DNA from: Aquila chrysaetos chrysaetos
Taxonomy: Eukaryota > Chordata > Aves > Accipitriformes > Accipitridae
Direction: 5' to 3'
NCBI RefSeq assembly: GCF_900496995.4
Contig: NC_044006.1
Location: forward strand, 33,169,120-33,233,119
DNA length: 64,000 bases
Each line of letters opens with the position of its first letter. The stretch's first letter is position 1. Positions 37,479 through 51,600 of the stretch are shown piece by piece. Made by a program: the position numbers and the translations under genes. The notes beneath the pieces are model-generated. The model saw only the letters and a program-made list of their open reading frames with translations. It was not told the origin of the DNA and made no database searches.

Positions 37479-39545
37479 TAGTGTAACAGTGCTTCCAATC
37501 TTAACACATCCTTTTGTCTAAGCAGAGTGCTTACTCCAAGTCAGCTCTACCAGTGATTTCCTCAATTGACACAAATACCTGATGTTACTTAACTTCTAGC
37601 CATCTGTTATATTTAGCACTAAATCAGAAATAAGGCAAAATAACTTTTCTCATCGATGAATATCTGATGACATTCACAAGATCTTCCAAAAATTAATACA
37701 AAGCATTATAGGAGCACAAGAAATGGTACCTCTGAACTGAAGCGTCTTCCTGTCTACACAAAGCTGGCCCAATGCTCGCCTATTTCAGAGTAATCCAGGA
37801 CACTTAACTAAATACAACAATTATTCCCAGGCATCCCCTTTGTTTTAGCAAGTTTTGAATGACAACTTAAATCTTCAGGATGGGTTTGTGCTCATGATTT
37901 CTGGTCTAAAAACATCACTGAGAACAGTGAACAACAGTTCTGATACTGCTCAGAGGTTTGGAGTGGATATTCAGAGCGGATGGACATTCTTGTTGAGCTC
38001 TGTACATCGCAGTGCTAACCCTTGTCTCCCAGCTGCAAGAATAAGTCCACTCTTTATGTACCCAGCATATATTTTACCAAAAAAATTACAGTTTACTATA
38101 AAAGAAAAGCAAGACAGATTTGATTTATCTATCTTCTCTTGCATCAACCTTCTTAAAAGAAGTCCCAAAGAACCCAACCAAGCCAACCCCACCCCCAAAC
38201 TCCATGAAATCACAAATTTTCCAATAATAAATAAAATTAACCTCCCTGATAAAGGAAAGGTGCCTGAAAAAACCAAGTTGAGATACCTGGGGAATATAAG
38301 AGACAGATGCCTTTGAGAAGCTTTCTGGGAGCTTGGTCATAAAGGACTTGCTCCAGCACCCATTAAAGTTTTGTCCAGTGAAAAGAATAACTTCAGAATT
38401 CATCATTTCTCTGGAGAGGCTGGTTCAGGACTACAGTCCAGTTGACATGTCAGTCACTGGCAGGCACTGAAATGAATGCGGTCAGTGTACTGGCACATAA
38501 CACTTTTGACAACACAAGCATGATCTACCAGGGAATTCCCCAAACATTCCTTGGAGTCTTGCATGGAGTGCAACACTTTGTAGCTGATGGTTAAGCTAGA
38601 AACACAGCATGACAATTTTGAGCAGTGGATACCCAAGAATATCCTTCCCCACCCACCAAACAATACCAGTGAAGAATGACAACAGGTACAACACTAAAAT
38701 GAACCCTAGGCTCCAGGGTTCAGAATCCCCAGGTCAACATCTCCCACTTGTTTTGGGGAATGGGATTTTGGAAGAGCCTAGCACCTGGGAACAGTAAGGG
38801 AGAAACAGAGAAATACAAAAATGCAAGGATTAAAAAACAGAAGGGGATGTAATGATCCCCATCTAGCATATTCCCTTTAAAACAGTGTAATTAAAAACTT
38901 TAAATTCACTTAGAAATTGGTTTCAAAATAGTCTGACAGTTTTAAAGACTTTCAAAAATCAAAATATTCTTCACCAGAGTTCATTAAAATATCCCTGTAG
39001 CCCCCTGAATAACTGCTACCACTCGTTTTGCATTAATATTGCTTAAATTAATATAATCTTAAGCATGCAAAATGTTAAAATTTCATTGTGTATACGGAAT
39101 AAAACCAACTTCTAATAGAAAGACTCCTAATATTTCAAGGTTACAGGCTTGATTCAGTCTCCATCAAAACCACTGGGATTCTTCCCACAGTGTCTGGTGG
39201 ATTTTGGACTAGGCCTTAATAAGAGACAACAACACATTGTGTTTAATGGTGTAGGAACACACACAAAGTACACTTGTGTATATACACTAGATATGTAGGA
39301 CAACTTTTGCATTGCGTGTCTTAAACCAGCTGTATTTTAGCCAGTAAAACAACAGTCACCAAGCCAACACTACATGCTATGTCAAACTAGGCTGTATAAC
39401 AAAAAACAATACCCATTCAGAGACATTCATCTTGTTACTGTTGCCTAGTGAGCAGCTTTGAATGAAGCTTAATGATACATCCACTTGAACTCAGATATAA
39501 ATTTGAAAGGCAGAAAGCTGGATTAGTACGATGGCCTGATTGATT

Positions 39546-39642
39546 TTATATGTGCTCTGGATGACTTTGAAGGCAGGATATCATCTCTCTGACAGGCTTC
39601 CCTTCATAGCAGATTTGATACACAGCAGTGAATAGTGGAAAC
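39546..39642 (-). CDS. GPD1L: GPD1L coding exon 8 with stop codon
   Basis: The coding part is 97 nt: the last base of Lys322, then [16 protein letters not shown] to LQSHPEHI and TAA at 39548-39546. The acceptor is CCTCAG|GTT. The tail SHPEHI matches the human SHPEHT ending, so the C-terminus is intact. Confidence 0.95.
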
Positions 39643-42600
39643 CTGAGGAAACAAGATGGGGAAAGCAAACGCAGCATAAGTTTATTCTGTAACATTTTCT
39701 TAAATGAAAGAAATAAAGTGGGGTGAGGAGAGGGAGAGAAAAGAGAGAGACTGAAAAATCAATTTCTTTTAATATTTGTCAAGTGCAAAAGCTGGGTTGA
39801 AAAGCACTGGATAAATACAGAACCTACACACATCTCTAAAATGAGTCACTCTCAGAAGCCTAGCTAGCTATAATGGAGCCTGCAACATTCATTATGTATG
39901 GCACAACCATTAAGTTATCTAAAAAATTAAAAAATTAAAAATACTTGCATCTTTCCTTGACATTCTTATAGCAGTACTCATCTATGATTAAAAGGGATGA
40001 CTGGCACATCAGTTATACATTATCTCTGAGCAATAATTTGATAATACAATTGCAGAACATGACACAAAGAGACTCAAGAAGAAATTGAAGGTCAAGTTTT
40101 TAATAAGAGACCAAAATCAAATGTGGATTTTGAAACACTAAATTCTATCTCTTCTTTTTTTCTTTTTTAAATTGGCCACGTTTCCAACAACCCCCAAATT
40201 ATTCAGGCTTCTCTGATAATCTGCAGTCTTGTTACAGCCAAGACGCTTTATGCAAATTCATATTTGCTTTCTGTCCATCCTGGACAGTGACAGCCAGACA
40301 AGTCCCATTTTCATACAGAGCCTGGTGAATTTTAGGGATTAATTGTCTGTTCACTAAAATAAATATGCCATTTCAGTGTGGCCTTTTATATTGATAAATT
40401 TTGACCAAACACACTACGTTATTTTGACTAAAATAAAAAATAAGGAGCATTGGAGATGGTGAAATAGTTAATTTCTGAGTGATTCAGAATACATCTGGAC
40501 TAGGACTTTCTGCTCAGGAAAGTGGTCCCATCAGTCACTCTAAAGTTGTATCTGTAACGCACAAATGCAGCATTGAGCAGAACCCCCAACCAGTACTAAG
40601 CACTGTATGTGCTTGCCCATACACTCTGCTATAATGCGTTATACTGAAGTTATTCTGGTGTCGCCACGTAGCTCTGAACTAGACTCCTCAAAGTGAACCA
40701 GAGGTCACAAGAGAAGCCATGAGCCATTCAGGAGTACCATTACAGCATGGTGACTACTGCATTCTCAGGGGCAGATACAGGATTTGCTCCTGGCTGAATG
40801 GAATACATTGTGTTACTGGGGAAAAAAAGTGGGGGAACGGACATGCTTGTGAATTCAGACCATCGTTTCTATGGCTTTTATTAGAAGTGCTCAATTCAAA
40901 ATGTAGAATTTCATTTTTATCATCTGAAACATTTTAATGTCCTGCTATGTAACGCATGTCCATTTCTTTTGATTTATTTCTGTGGACAACAAGAAAAAAA
41001 TAGCAGTAATAGCAAAACAGCTGCTCTTTCAAATCCAGTGCTACACTGTTTAGGTTGCAAAATTCCTTACTAGGAAATATGCAGAAAAAAAATTTACACA
41101 AAGACTTTTGCATCTATTAACAAGCCTCAATTATCACTCACTTTGTAGAATATATTGGGCTGGGTGGGCTGAATTTGCTTTTACCATAAAAATCTAAATG
41201 TACGCACTAAAATAAAATTTGTTATGCCTATGTGAGATTTTACCAGAGGCAGCCACAAAACATGTGAACCTTCTGAAGCAAAAGCAAGTTTCACACAGCT
41301 TTAGATACAGTACCGGCAGTTACTTCTCAGTGAAGAAGTACCACTACTACCAACCACATCTTTATACATAAGTCTCGCTGTTTATCACAGAGAACATTAC
41401 TCTGCTGTGCACAGGTCTGCCATGCTTCACATGGGGAAAGCAGAATCAAAGCTGACTGCAGGCTCAGGGCCAGCAAACTCCAAATGCATCTTATGTCTGA
41501 GCACATTAATAGGGCTAGTTCTACAACTGTTGAAATGAAAAAACTAATTGCACTGTAAATATCAATAGGCATCAACCCTGGCACCAAGGCTTTTCTACTG
41601 AACTTTGACTTTTGCATATTTCTGTGTAGCCTTGGGACTCTTTTTGTAGGGTAAGAGTATGAAATTTTACTCTTACTAGAGTCTTACCTCTTCACTTTGA
41701 AACCATGGCTGTTTTACTGTGTTTTGTGTTTTAAAGCAGTAGCAGGAGAGTTTTTGAAAAACACTTTGAAAGTTGCTTTCAAAAGTCTTGTTGAATGAGA
41801 CTTTTTATGAAGAACTGACACATGTATGTTGGTATACCAAACAAATTAGCAACTCTCTGTTTTCACATTTTTCATTAAAAACACAACCAAGTCTTCTATA
41901 ATATGCTCTGTTTGTTGTAACATAGAACAGGGAAAAAAGCAAGCAAGCAACCAACCAACAAAAACCCCAAACACAGCATCCTGTCTCATTTAGGGAATCA
42001 TAAACAGCAAAGACTGAAGCCAACATTTTAATTAATTTTTTTTCTGCAGTTAGCTGAATTACTGCACGCTGCAGAGATAGACTTAGGTGCCTTACATCCA
42101 AAGATAATGTTAAAAAATAAGTAATTTCATGCAGCTGATCCATTAAAACTAGACTTTTAAAACTGCTTTGGAAAAAAAAGTAACAATGCTTGGTCTTCTG
42201 ACTGGCAGTCATTTATTTCTGATTTTGCCCCCTCTACAAACAGGAACAGATAGATGCAATATACTTAATCTCATAAGGAGACAATTGTGTGTGTGGCTTT
42301 AGGAGTCATACATGTTCTGACTTGAATACAAATGAACAAGCCAGGACAACCTGCTTAATTTCATACCACAAAAAACCCCTGACCGACACAAACAAATGGC
42401 AGGTTTTATCCTCGACCAAACTGGAATTCACATTAGGAAACAGAGCTGCAGTATCTAAGCTAGAATCCATGTGGATAGAAGCAGCGACTCTATTCAGATG
42501 ATCACCTATACAGATCCTTAATAACAAAGCTCCTCTCCTTGAAGATAAGTAATGAAGTTACTACCACGAAATGAGCTGTAGAACCTCTTCACAAGTCTCT

Positions 42601-45600
42601 ATAGGAAGCTCAGCTTCTATTTTCACATACTTTATTCTTTTCACATGCTTTTCTGTGATAGCAGAAGGCAATAATATATTCTGCAAACAGAAGAGCATTC
42701 ACAAATTTAACGTCGCACTACTAGCTCTATCTACAGCAATAGCATTTTGAGGTTCTATTCACTTCTCTCTGTGATTTTAACTGGGGATTAAGCTATTCTC
42801 ATTACAGTGATTTTCTTTTTGTCTATTACCTTCATGAAGATATCAAGACCAAATATGCAGAAAGAATTATGGAGATAAAAAAGGGGTATGCGGAACGTGC
42901 TTCATCTGTTCTTACTTTTCCAGCATTCCTTTCTGCTTGAGGATGCGATACACTTCTGCAGAAGTCTGTGGCCCTTGCAGTTTCTGGCCATTCAACATCT
43001 CTTGCTCCAATTCTTCAATAGACTAAACAACAGAGGGGAAAAAAAAAAAAAAAAAAGGGAAGAAAAGGAGAGCTATGATAAAGGTTTCATAAGCCTGACA
43101 ACACCATCTGGATGGAAAAAAAAAAAAAAAAAAGATGTTACTGAGGGTTTTTCCTTTCTCAAAAGCAACCTTGAGCGAGCATATATAATATTCTCCTATA
43201 TTCTTGCTTGTAAATATTCTACTTCTTAAATCTGCATCTCCCAACATCTTATCTCTCCAGTTTGTTTTTTTTAATCAGCCTTCCTTCTTAACACCTTTAC
43301 ACTCATTGTAGCCTTGTAACACTCTCAAAAATGAGAGGAAAGAGAAGGGTACTCACTCAGTACAGCTAGCATGTCTTAGATAACTGTACTATTACTCCAA
43401 CAAACCCGGAGTGCTAGTACTTGCAACAATGGATTTCACGCAGGGAATAAGGTACCTTTCCAGTTTTAACGAACGCTTCTGCTACACGTCGATTCCGGCC
43501 ACCGTAACACGTTGTGATGAGATCAGCAACTCCACAGCTTTCCAGGAAAGTGGCAGTAGACACCTGTCCTTTGCAAAAAATTCTGGCAAACGCAATCATC
43601 TCCATTAGGCCAAGGCGAATAACAGCAGCTTTGGTATTGTCACCGCAGCAAAGGCCATCACAGAACCCAGCTCCTACTGCTACTATATTCTAATGAGAAG
43701 AGAAAAAACAAATGGGAAATGAGTCAATTATTGCTTACAGAATCCTAGGAGATACCAAAAGACAGAGTGCAGATGCCCTTAAGAACTGCAAACACTTTAC
43801 TAGTGTAAGACTAGGTTGTTGGTTTGGGTTTTTTTGGGTTTTTTTTGTTTTGGGATTTTGAGGTCTATGGGATAACCTTTAAAAAAAAAAAAAAAAAAAG
43901 ATGACAAGCCTTACATTACTAAGTATTTCCAATGATAAAAACATAGTTAAAGCTCTGGAACAAGTTGCCCCAGAGGCTGTGGAGCTATTATTATTGACTA
44001 TCTTTAAGAACAAACAGGTTACACTACACCCAAACAAGGTTTTATCTAGATTGAGCTGTTCCTGCCCTGAGATAGGGGTAAAGTTAGACTGACATCCCAC
44101 AGCCCCTTTATCCATTTATTTTCTTTATGATTAAATACTGAATGTAAGAAACATTTATTGACTTCAATGCTGATATGCTAAGGGACCAAATTCAGCCAAG
44201 CTAGTAGTATTCAGCCCTTTCAAGTATGCAGAGTTCCTATAACAGTAATCGTTAATCAAGGATTCCCAGAAGGTTCATTACACAGGAAGACCTTTCCTAA
44301 GCAAAAAATGTTGCGGGGTTTTTTTTTCCTTAGACCTGGTGACGGCCTTCTACAAGAGTGTGCTGTTTCTTCATGAACAATCAGCCATACAGTCCCTTCT
44401 TTGGTTTACAAACATAGAGATTAGTTGAGAGATGTTTGAGTGATGTGAGTATAAAAGCAATTTTCTGGCCTGGGACTCAGCGACTAGCCATGGTTAGTTT
44501 GCCCCTACCAAAAAAACCCCAATCCCTACCAAAAACCGAAACACTCCAAAAAAGTTAGCATTCTGATGTACTGATAAAGCAAACAAGGAAGCAATAGATA
44601 TAGTAATACTTTTCTGCATGCAACAACAGCAGCAGTGACCGCAACAGAAACCACAGGAGAACCAACATTATGGCACCTAGTGTAGCACTCAATGCAGGGA
44701 AAAAAAACCAAACCACCAAACCAACTTTAACTGTTGGTTAAGAAACAGCAACAGTCAGAAGCTGCTAATGAAAGCAATAAGCTGATTAACTGCCAGTTTT
44801 GTTTTGCTTTTTGGACTGTAAGAACCAAAAACTGCAGGCAGCTCCAGTGCTATGTGGCCAGTCACGGCTACATGACTCTGAATCAAATGAGGTCAAAGGA
44901 TGACTCATTGCTTTTTGAGCAGCTAGCTGAGGTCTAAAGGTGACCTTAAAAATTGCAGACAGATATCTCAACATCAGACCTGAAGCAGCAAAAGATGATC
45001 AGACTTTTAAAGCTGGTACTTTAGATCACTTTGGCTTAAATCTTGGCTGTGGTGATTCAGTCAAGGTATGTTTTTATCAGATGCCTCTCCCAGAGCAACC
45101 TCCAATATTTATTCATTTGGTGGCAAAACAAGAGGAAGTCAAACAGGTGTTTAAGAAGTTTTCAGATGGGATAATCCATTTAAATGGAATTTACACATAC
45201 ATGAAGTCTGCAAGTGTTTAGCGCTTAGCTGAAAACTAAAACGTTTTTTAACAACCTCCGGGCTTTTTCCATATACTTCTTGAACACTCCAATACTAAAG
45301 CTTCCCCTTCCCTCCAACTTTGCGTGCTTTGACTTTGCACTTCAAAGCAGCTTACCTGATCATAATTTACAGTATGATTTGGCCTATGGTATTCTGTTGT
45401 CTACTTCTACCTTTTGCAATGTTTCTCTTCAGAGCAACAGAAATAATGTTTTAAGCAAGTCATACCAAGACTAGTTACTTCTGAGGAAATGTGGTAGGGA
45501 AGAAGGGAAGTTGTGAGTCTAACTCTGAAACAGTAAGCTCCTTGTTTGTACAATGTCCCCATTGTATGTTCCTACACATAGTTTGCAAATAATGAGGAAA

Positions 45601-48600
45601 CAAGACAACTGATTATGCTCTAGAACACACAGCCACGCCTAGGAGACTGTTATATCCTGGTCTGCATAACCCTCCGGCCACAACTATGAATTTACAAGGT
45701 CTACCATCTGGTTTCATTTAAGTCCGTGAAGAATCTATGACAACTCTCTCATGTCTAATACACTGCAGAGAACTGAATTATACCACACTGAAAGTTACAC
45801 TTTACTGAAAGATGAGCCACTCCTTTTTAAAACAAAACAACAAAAAAATCTCACAAAACTTGAGACTGAGTCATCTTTCAGTCCAAAACAAGACCAAAAC
45901 AGGCAGCTTTGTACTTGAAATCTCTGGGTGCAGGCACTAAGCTGATTTTGTTTCAGGAAGATGCATAAGCAAAACATGAATTAGCACACAAGAGCCTAAC
46001 AGCACTAGCAGTATAGTGATCCTCCGAGAAGCAGACTGGGGCGCAAGAATCGCATATCTATCTGGCAAAACCATCTTTCTGTATCTGATATGGTTGATCC
46101 TGAACACTGCCACTGCCAAAGCCTACACCTGAAGTTACAAGAGTTCCTGCAAATGCAATGGGCATACATTTGTGCAACAGGAGAGAGCCCATGTTTCCAT
46201 GAGCTCAAAGACTGACTGTATTTGCATACATAACATGGGGGTCTGAAAGCCCAGTAAGCAAGAACAACTTTAGCCTACAGACAAACCTGTTGTTCCAAAT
46301 GTTCAAAAATACTGTCACAACAACCCCAAAATGACTGCAACACAATGGTCCTCTTGGCCTGAGGGATTCAGAGCTCTCAAAACCACTGCACACTTGAGCA
46401 AACACATTTCCCCCATCTTGGCATTAACAGCTTTTTATATTAAAGCACACATCCTGTAAGCAAGATGCACAGGGCGTTTTTATATTGCATACAGTTTTAA
46501 GCTACTAAAATACTTTGCACTAACAGGTGAGTCTTTAGCTGGTCTGGTATCTAGAAGCTAGCGTTACTCCTAGTCCTAGTTATTCTAGAACATGAAAAAC
46601 AATTGGATTCAGTTATTTTATCACCGGGATAGTGAAACTATGCTTCCAGAAAAGAAATCTTGATGCCAGGCAGTGCTCACAGTATGTGTCAGAACAAATG
46701 AGAAAAAGTGTCTTTTACTTGCACATGACCTGCTGCAAACATGCCAGAGGTCACAAATGCAAGGTCAATAGATGACCAAGAAACCAAGGCTAACAAGTCT
46801 GCAGACTTTGCTGACAGATTGTTTTCTTACACAGTCAGTGCTCAGAAATATCCAATTTACAGTCCTACTCTGTTTACAGTAAGTTTGTGGAGTGCTCATA
46901 AGGACAGCTTCAGAGGCCATTTCTGAGGCAACCATTACCTCTCCATAATTAAACGGATCATTAGAGAACTAAGCAGAAATGTTAATTCACCTGGGATGTC
47001 CAGACTTCCTTGAGGTACTGTCACAGCTCAGCACAGCCTGCTTTCCCTCCTGCTTACACATGAACTTGGAGAAGCTCCTTGCTTCACATCACGGCTGAGA
47101 GAGGTCAAATGAAGACTCAACAAATCAAAGACAGTATCAGCAGGACTGTCAGAGAGGTTAAGCATAAACTGCTTGCTTGCTCCTGGCAAACTTGAATGTA
47201 AATAATGGATTTCATTTCCACTTAATCTCGGGAAAGAGTAATTACCACAATCAACTTCTACAGTACCTAGACTGACTATCCAACAGTGACTGCCATAAAC
47301 ACACTTTGCAAGACCACCTTTGTAAGTAATAATGCTGGGTTACATAACCTGGTAAACAATAAATCATCGTTATACTTCTTACTTCTTTGCTTAAGGCTAA
47401 GCTGGAGCCATAAGATTTAGAGATGGGCCTGAAGCAACCTGAAAGGCAACCACAGCTGCTGCTCCTTCTCCTTCCTACAGTAACTGTCACATCTGTCTTG
47501 ATCCTTGGCTGCTGCCACTTGAAGGTTTTTAACTCTCCAGATCCCTGAACATATACATCAGGCAGCTGGAGCATGGCCATTTTGCCATATCCAGAGATTA
47601 GATTCTCACTTCTCCTTCCCTCACACTCACCCCCCCTCCCCCACCCCCGCTGCACTGGGTAAGTCATTCCAGTACAGTTTACACGCCAGAACGCAGCTAC
47701 CAATGTCTATCTATATTGCCTCTCAAGTATGCTGCTAGGTTCATACACCAGCTCAGCCCTCCCTCACATCTGTGCTGCTTGATTGTAAGACCACACACTG
47801 GCACAGGCACTAAGGACTCTAAGGACACCTCAGAGGCGATAACCTTGGGTCTGTGCTACTCTGCAGTATCACATCCATCAGCAACTAGGAGCACATCCAT
47901 ATGTATTCATAGCTGCATGTACTACTCTGACCGTGGTGTCATAACCTTTAAGCGCTTCCTAGGAAGGCCCCTTCATCGTCTGGCAAATGGCAGCTGGAAC
48001 TTGTAGGTGGCCTTGGGTTAGGCTGCCTGTAAAGCCAACTGGACACCTTGAAACTGAACTATCTAAATTTGAAGTTTGTTTATTTCTGACCTCTATCCTT
48101 AGAAAAGGTCAACAAATAAATGTGAAATGTGCTTCAGTCCTCAAAAGAAAAAAATCCTGATTGAGAAGAACAAGCCAAGCACTTTTTGCTCCTACAGCCA
48201 ACAAGTTACTGTAGACAGCTGATCTTCCTCAGTATCATCAGATTTTGTAAACAGACTGCCATTGCCTATTCAGCCACTCTTCAAGCTGACACAAGACTGC
48301 AGTTTCACTGTGCTGATTTCTATACTTCAGTACATCTCCATCAACCCATTGTCACAAAAAATAAATAGAGTAAATGAAGTGGATATTTAATATATATATG
48401 CATATATATATGTATATGTACATAAATAGCAATCAAGCACATGTTCTTTCATGATCACCCAGCTTCAATACCTATTATTACAGTCTGAATGCAAATATGT
48501 ATCAAAAAACAGATTTCAAACCTAAAATTATCATTATTGTAAGGGAAAGCTGTGCTTAGAGCACTCTCTGTTACCCTTCTGTATTTTTTCCCAACCTTTA

Positions 48601-51600
48601 GGCAAGCATCCACATTGAAAATCCTCCCTCCTTACAAAGGCTTGCAGAAATAAAGTGCAAGGTTAAGTACAGACTTTTAACAAGATCTAGTCTATTATGC
48701 CAGAAATACCAGAAAAGTCTCCTTTTCCCAAGCTGGTATTTATAGAAAAATGCAGAAACCGGGAGAATATACTACTTCTCATAGTGTACTATTTCTCATC
48801 CTTTAAATGCCAATACAGGAGTTGCTTTTACTATTTCCAAATCCAAAAAGACAGTCTGGACTAGCATGTGTGCCTGCTTACTTCTGTCCTCTAAGCCATA
48901 CTTTGCAGTGACGCTGCTGACATTTTGAATTGGCACTGCTATAGAAAGACAGTAGAACCTCTCTTTTTATACCTGTCTCTCCACACAACACGACACTGTC
49001 ATCTTCTGAAATAGGAATTTCCTCCTTCCAGAAGGTTAAATAATGCTAATTTTTACTATTTTTTCATGAAGTAACTTTCCAAGATCAATAAAGTAACTGT
49101 CAGCTGACAGAAGCTACACTTCAGATTTTTCCCTAAAAACAATCACATGAAAAGATGCTTATTTTTCATATTTTTATTACAAAGAGTATCAGATTAATCA
49201 TAAAAAAGCAAAGTGCTTGTTGTTACCCTCAGCAAACAATTCTCCTAATAATAAGAATGTACAACTTCTAAGAAAAAAAGCTCAGGTTTACATTTCACTA
49301 TTCACATCTGAGCTTTGCATTTTGCTTTGCACAGGCAATAAAAACATACCCATCTGTTTAATTTTAGCTTCTTCATTTTCTTTCAGAGGCATACATGTTC
49401 CCAATGCATTAATAAAACTTTGCAATGTTTGAGTTAAAAACAGCTCAGGAAATTATTTACATGCTGTCAGTACAAATTTAGGATTAAACTAGAAAGAGTT
49501 TTAAATTAAAAATTACTTCTAAAAATATGATTTTAATTAAATTTTCATTGAGATTAAGGAAGAGTTATATGTTTAAAAAAATCATCTATATTAGTATGAC
49601 TGATCTATGCCACTTTATACCAGTTCATGCCTTTTAATCAGGCAAGAAATCCATAGTATTTTTAAACAAGTTAATCTATCCTTAATTTGCTTTTTGTTTA
49701 GAGCTCATAGCATGCATTTCTTTGGAAGTCTCAACTCAGTTAACAAAATATACTGCAATCAAAACCAAATAACCAGAGCACACAATATATACAGCTTTTT
49801 AGAAATGCAACTATAGAGTTCAGTCTGCAGGATATATGATGAATAATGAAGCAGGAGGGAAAAACAAAACAGGGCTACAAAGAAAATACGGAAGTTTCAC
49901 CTCAGTATCTTTCCAGGTCAAGAACAACAATTTATTTAAATTCTTCTGCACTTCCAAAGAGATACTGGTATCTTGCCTGACTTGGACCTTTACAGTGGAG
50001 TTTGAGTGTCTGCTGACTAGCTGCTCAGTTTGATGGGTACACTCATCTCTAGCGCCCTTTCACGAGATTTATCTGGAATAAAAATTACCTGGGACAGAAC
50101 TCCTCTATCAAGCAAGAATTTAAGCTAGCTAGAAAACTTCAGGCTGAGCAGAGTTCAAAGAAAAATAAATCTGTAAAACTTTTTGACTAATTTCATGGGT
50201 CTATACACAGGGATTTTTCTCCTGCTAACCTCCCACATCACCACAGCATTTTAAAGCAATGGCTGTGGAGCCAAATTATGAGCTCCACAATCTTGAGAAA
50301 CTGCTATAAATACAGTAACTCCAAAGCATGTTACACCAAAGCATATCCCATTAGCCCAATGCACAGACCCATGGCCTCCACCTTCTCAGGACTTCCAGTA
50401 TGACAGCTCTCAAGACAAAATTATCAAGAAAACCAGTGTGCCAAAAATTATGTTATTATAGCTATCAATCTACTTCCTGCTGAGCAGGAATCAGAACTCC
50501 TTAGCTTAAAGGCATCATTCATTGGTGTGGTAGCTTTGCAAGTGAATGGTGTAGTTTACAAATATTTTCAACAGAGAAAACAAAGCAATACAAAATAATT
50601 ATCCAAAACATAAAAAATAAAAAAGCAAGCCAAATTACCTACTAAACCACTACACCCATCAGATCACCTATCTTCCATGATAGACATCAGATAACTACAG
50701 TACTATTGGCCAGGGTGCCAAGCAACTAATGCCTTCCTTTCACAAATGGCCTGTAAATTAACCTGAAAAAAATAGCATTAAGAGTATGTTTAAGCTAGCC
50801 TTTGCTTCCTGTCAACATCAATTTTGTTACCAAAAAAACTTCCAGAGGAGTAACTGTCCAAAATAACTTTTTTCCTATTCAGGTCATTTCTGTATGTGGT
50901 TATCCACATGAACCTTATGCAGCATATGTCCACAAAATACAAAACATAAGAATGCTCACATTGTATAAGTTAATGAAGAAGGGAATACTTTTGCCAACAG
51001 ACACAAAGGATTAATGCCAACTTCTTTCTCCCTTTCTTTTTGTGAACACACTGCTGCAAAAAGAAAAAGGAATCTAAGATGGATTTAGAAATATGCTGAC
51101 CAGTTAGATGAAATCAGCACTTGTTTCATGACTGTGTGTAAGCTACATGAAAGGTGTAGAAAGAGAACGTGCGAGATGGTGAGACAAGAGTCTAAAAGCC
51201 AACTCTCAGAACATGCTGCTCCCTAAGTTCCCATCTGGTTCTTCCAGAAATGTTATGTAGCAGTTTTATATACTACATAAAGCACAATAAACTTAATTCT
51301 TTAAATGAAAATACCCTCTTTCTTCTACAAGGATCACTGTTCCATCTGTGTACCAACTGCAGCCTGTTAATCTTACCTTCAGAGCACCACAAAGCTCAAC
51401 CGTATCTGCATCGTCTACTACAGTTATTCGGAAGTTTGGAGTCTGCAGGAGTTCTTTGAAAAGAAGGCCATTTTCCAAGATTTTGCTGCCTGTTGAGAGA
51501 CAGAAAGGAAGGCTAAAAAATTAATAATTTATTTGGGTGTTATTTAGCCTTTTCTGTGCAAGCGAAAATACTTAAAAGCAGAGATATGGTTGTTCTATCT

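Larger units (their letters stand above)
36660..39545 (-). other. GPD1L: GPD1L 3' untranslated region
   Basis: The region follows the stop codon without a convincing splice site and runs about 2.9 kb to the best polyadenylation signal. That length is close to what I recall of the human GPD1L 3'UTR. It contains a TA-rich microsatellite (37346-37375), a miR-210 seed match (37472-37478) and weaker internal poly(A) hexamers, for example near 37340 and 37056. The 3' end position is inferred from the hexamer and the GU-rich stretch after it, not observed. Confidence 0.75.
43690..51376 (-). other. GPD1L: GPD1L intron 5
   Basis: This 7.7-kb intron holds an old CR1 3'-end fragment (about 43905-44105) with an A19 run just before it, a C-rich G-quadruplex-type tract at 47630-47648 and a TA/GC palindromic microsatellite at 48389-48421. 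No other exon was recognised. Confidence 0.85.

Noticed and set aside
37855-38316. 153-codon plus-strand open frame antisense to the GPD1L 3'UTR
   Set aside because: There is no homology I recognise, no promoter or splice context, and its composition fits random AT-rich sequence.
47251-47703. 150-codon minus-strand open frame in GPD1L intron 5
   Set aside because: The frame crosses the C-rich tract, shows no domain, and lies between two firm GPD1L exons with no splice use needed.
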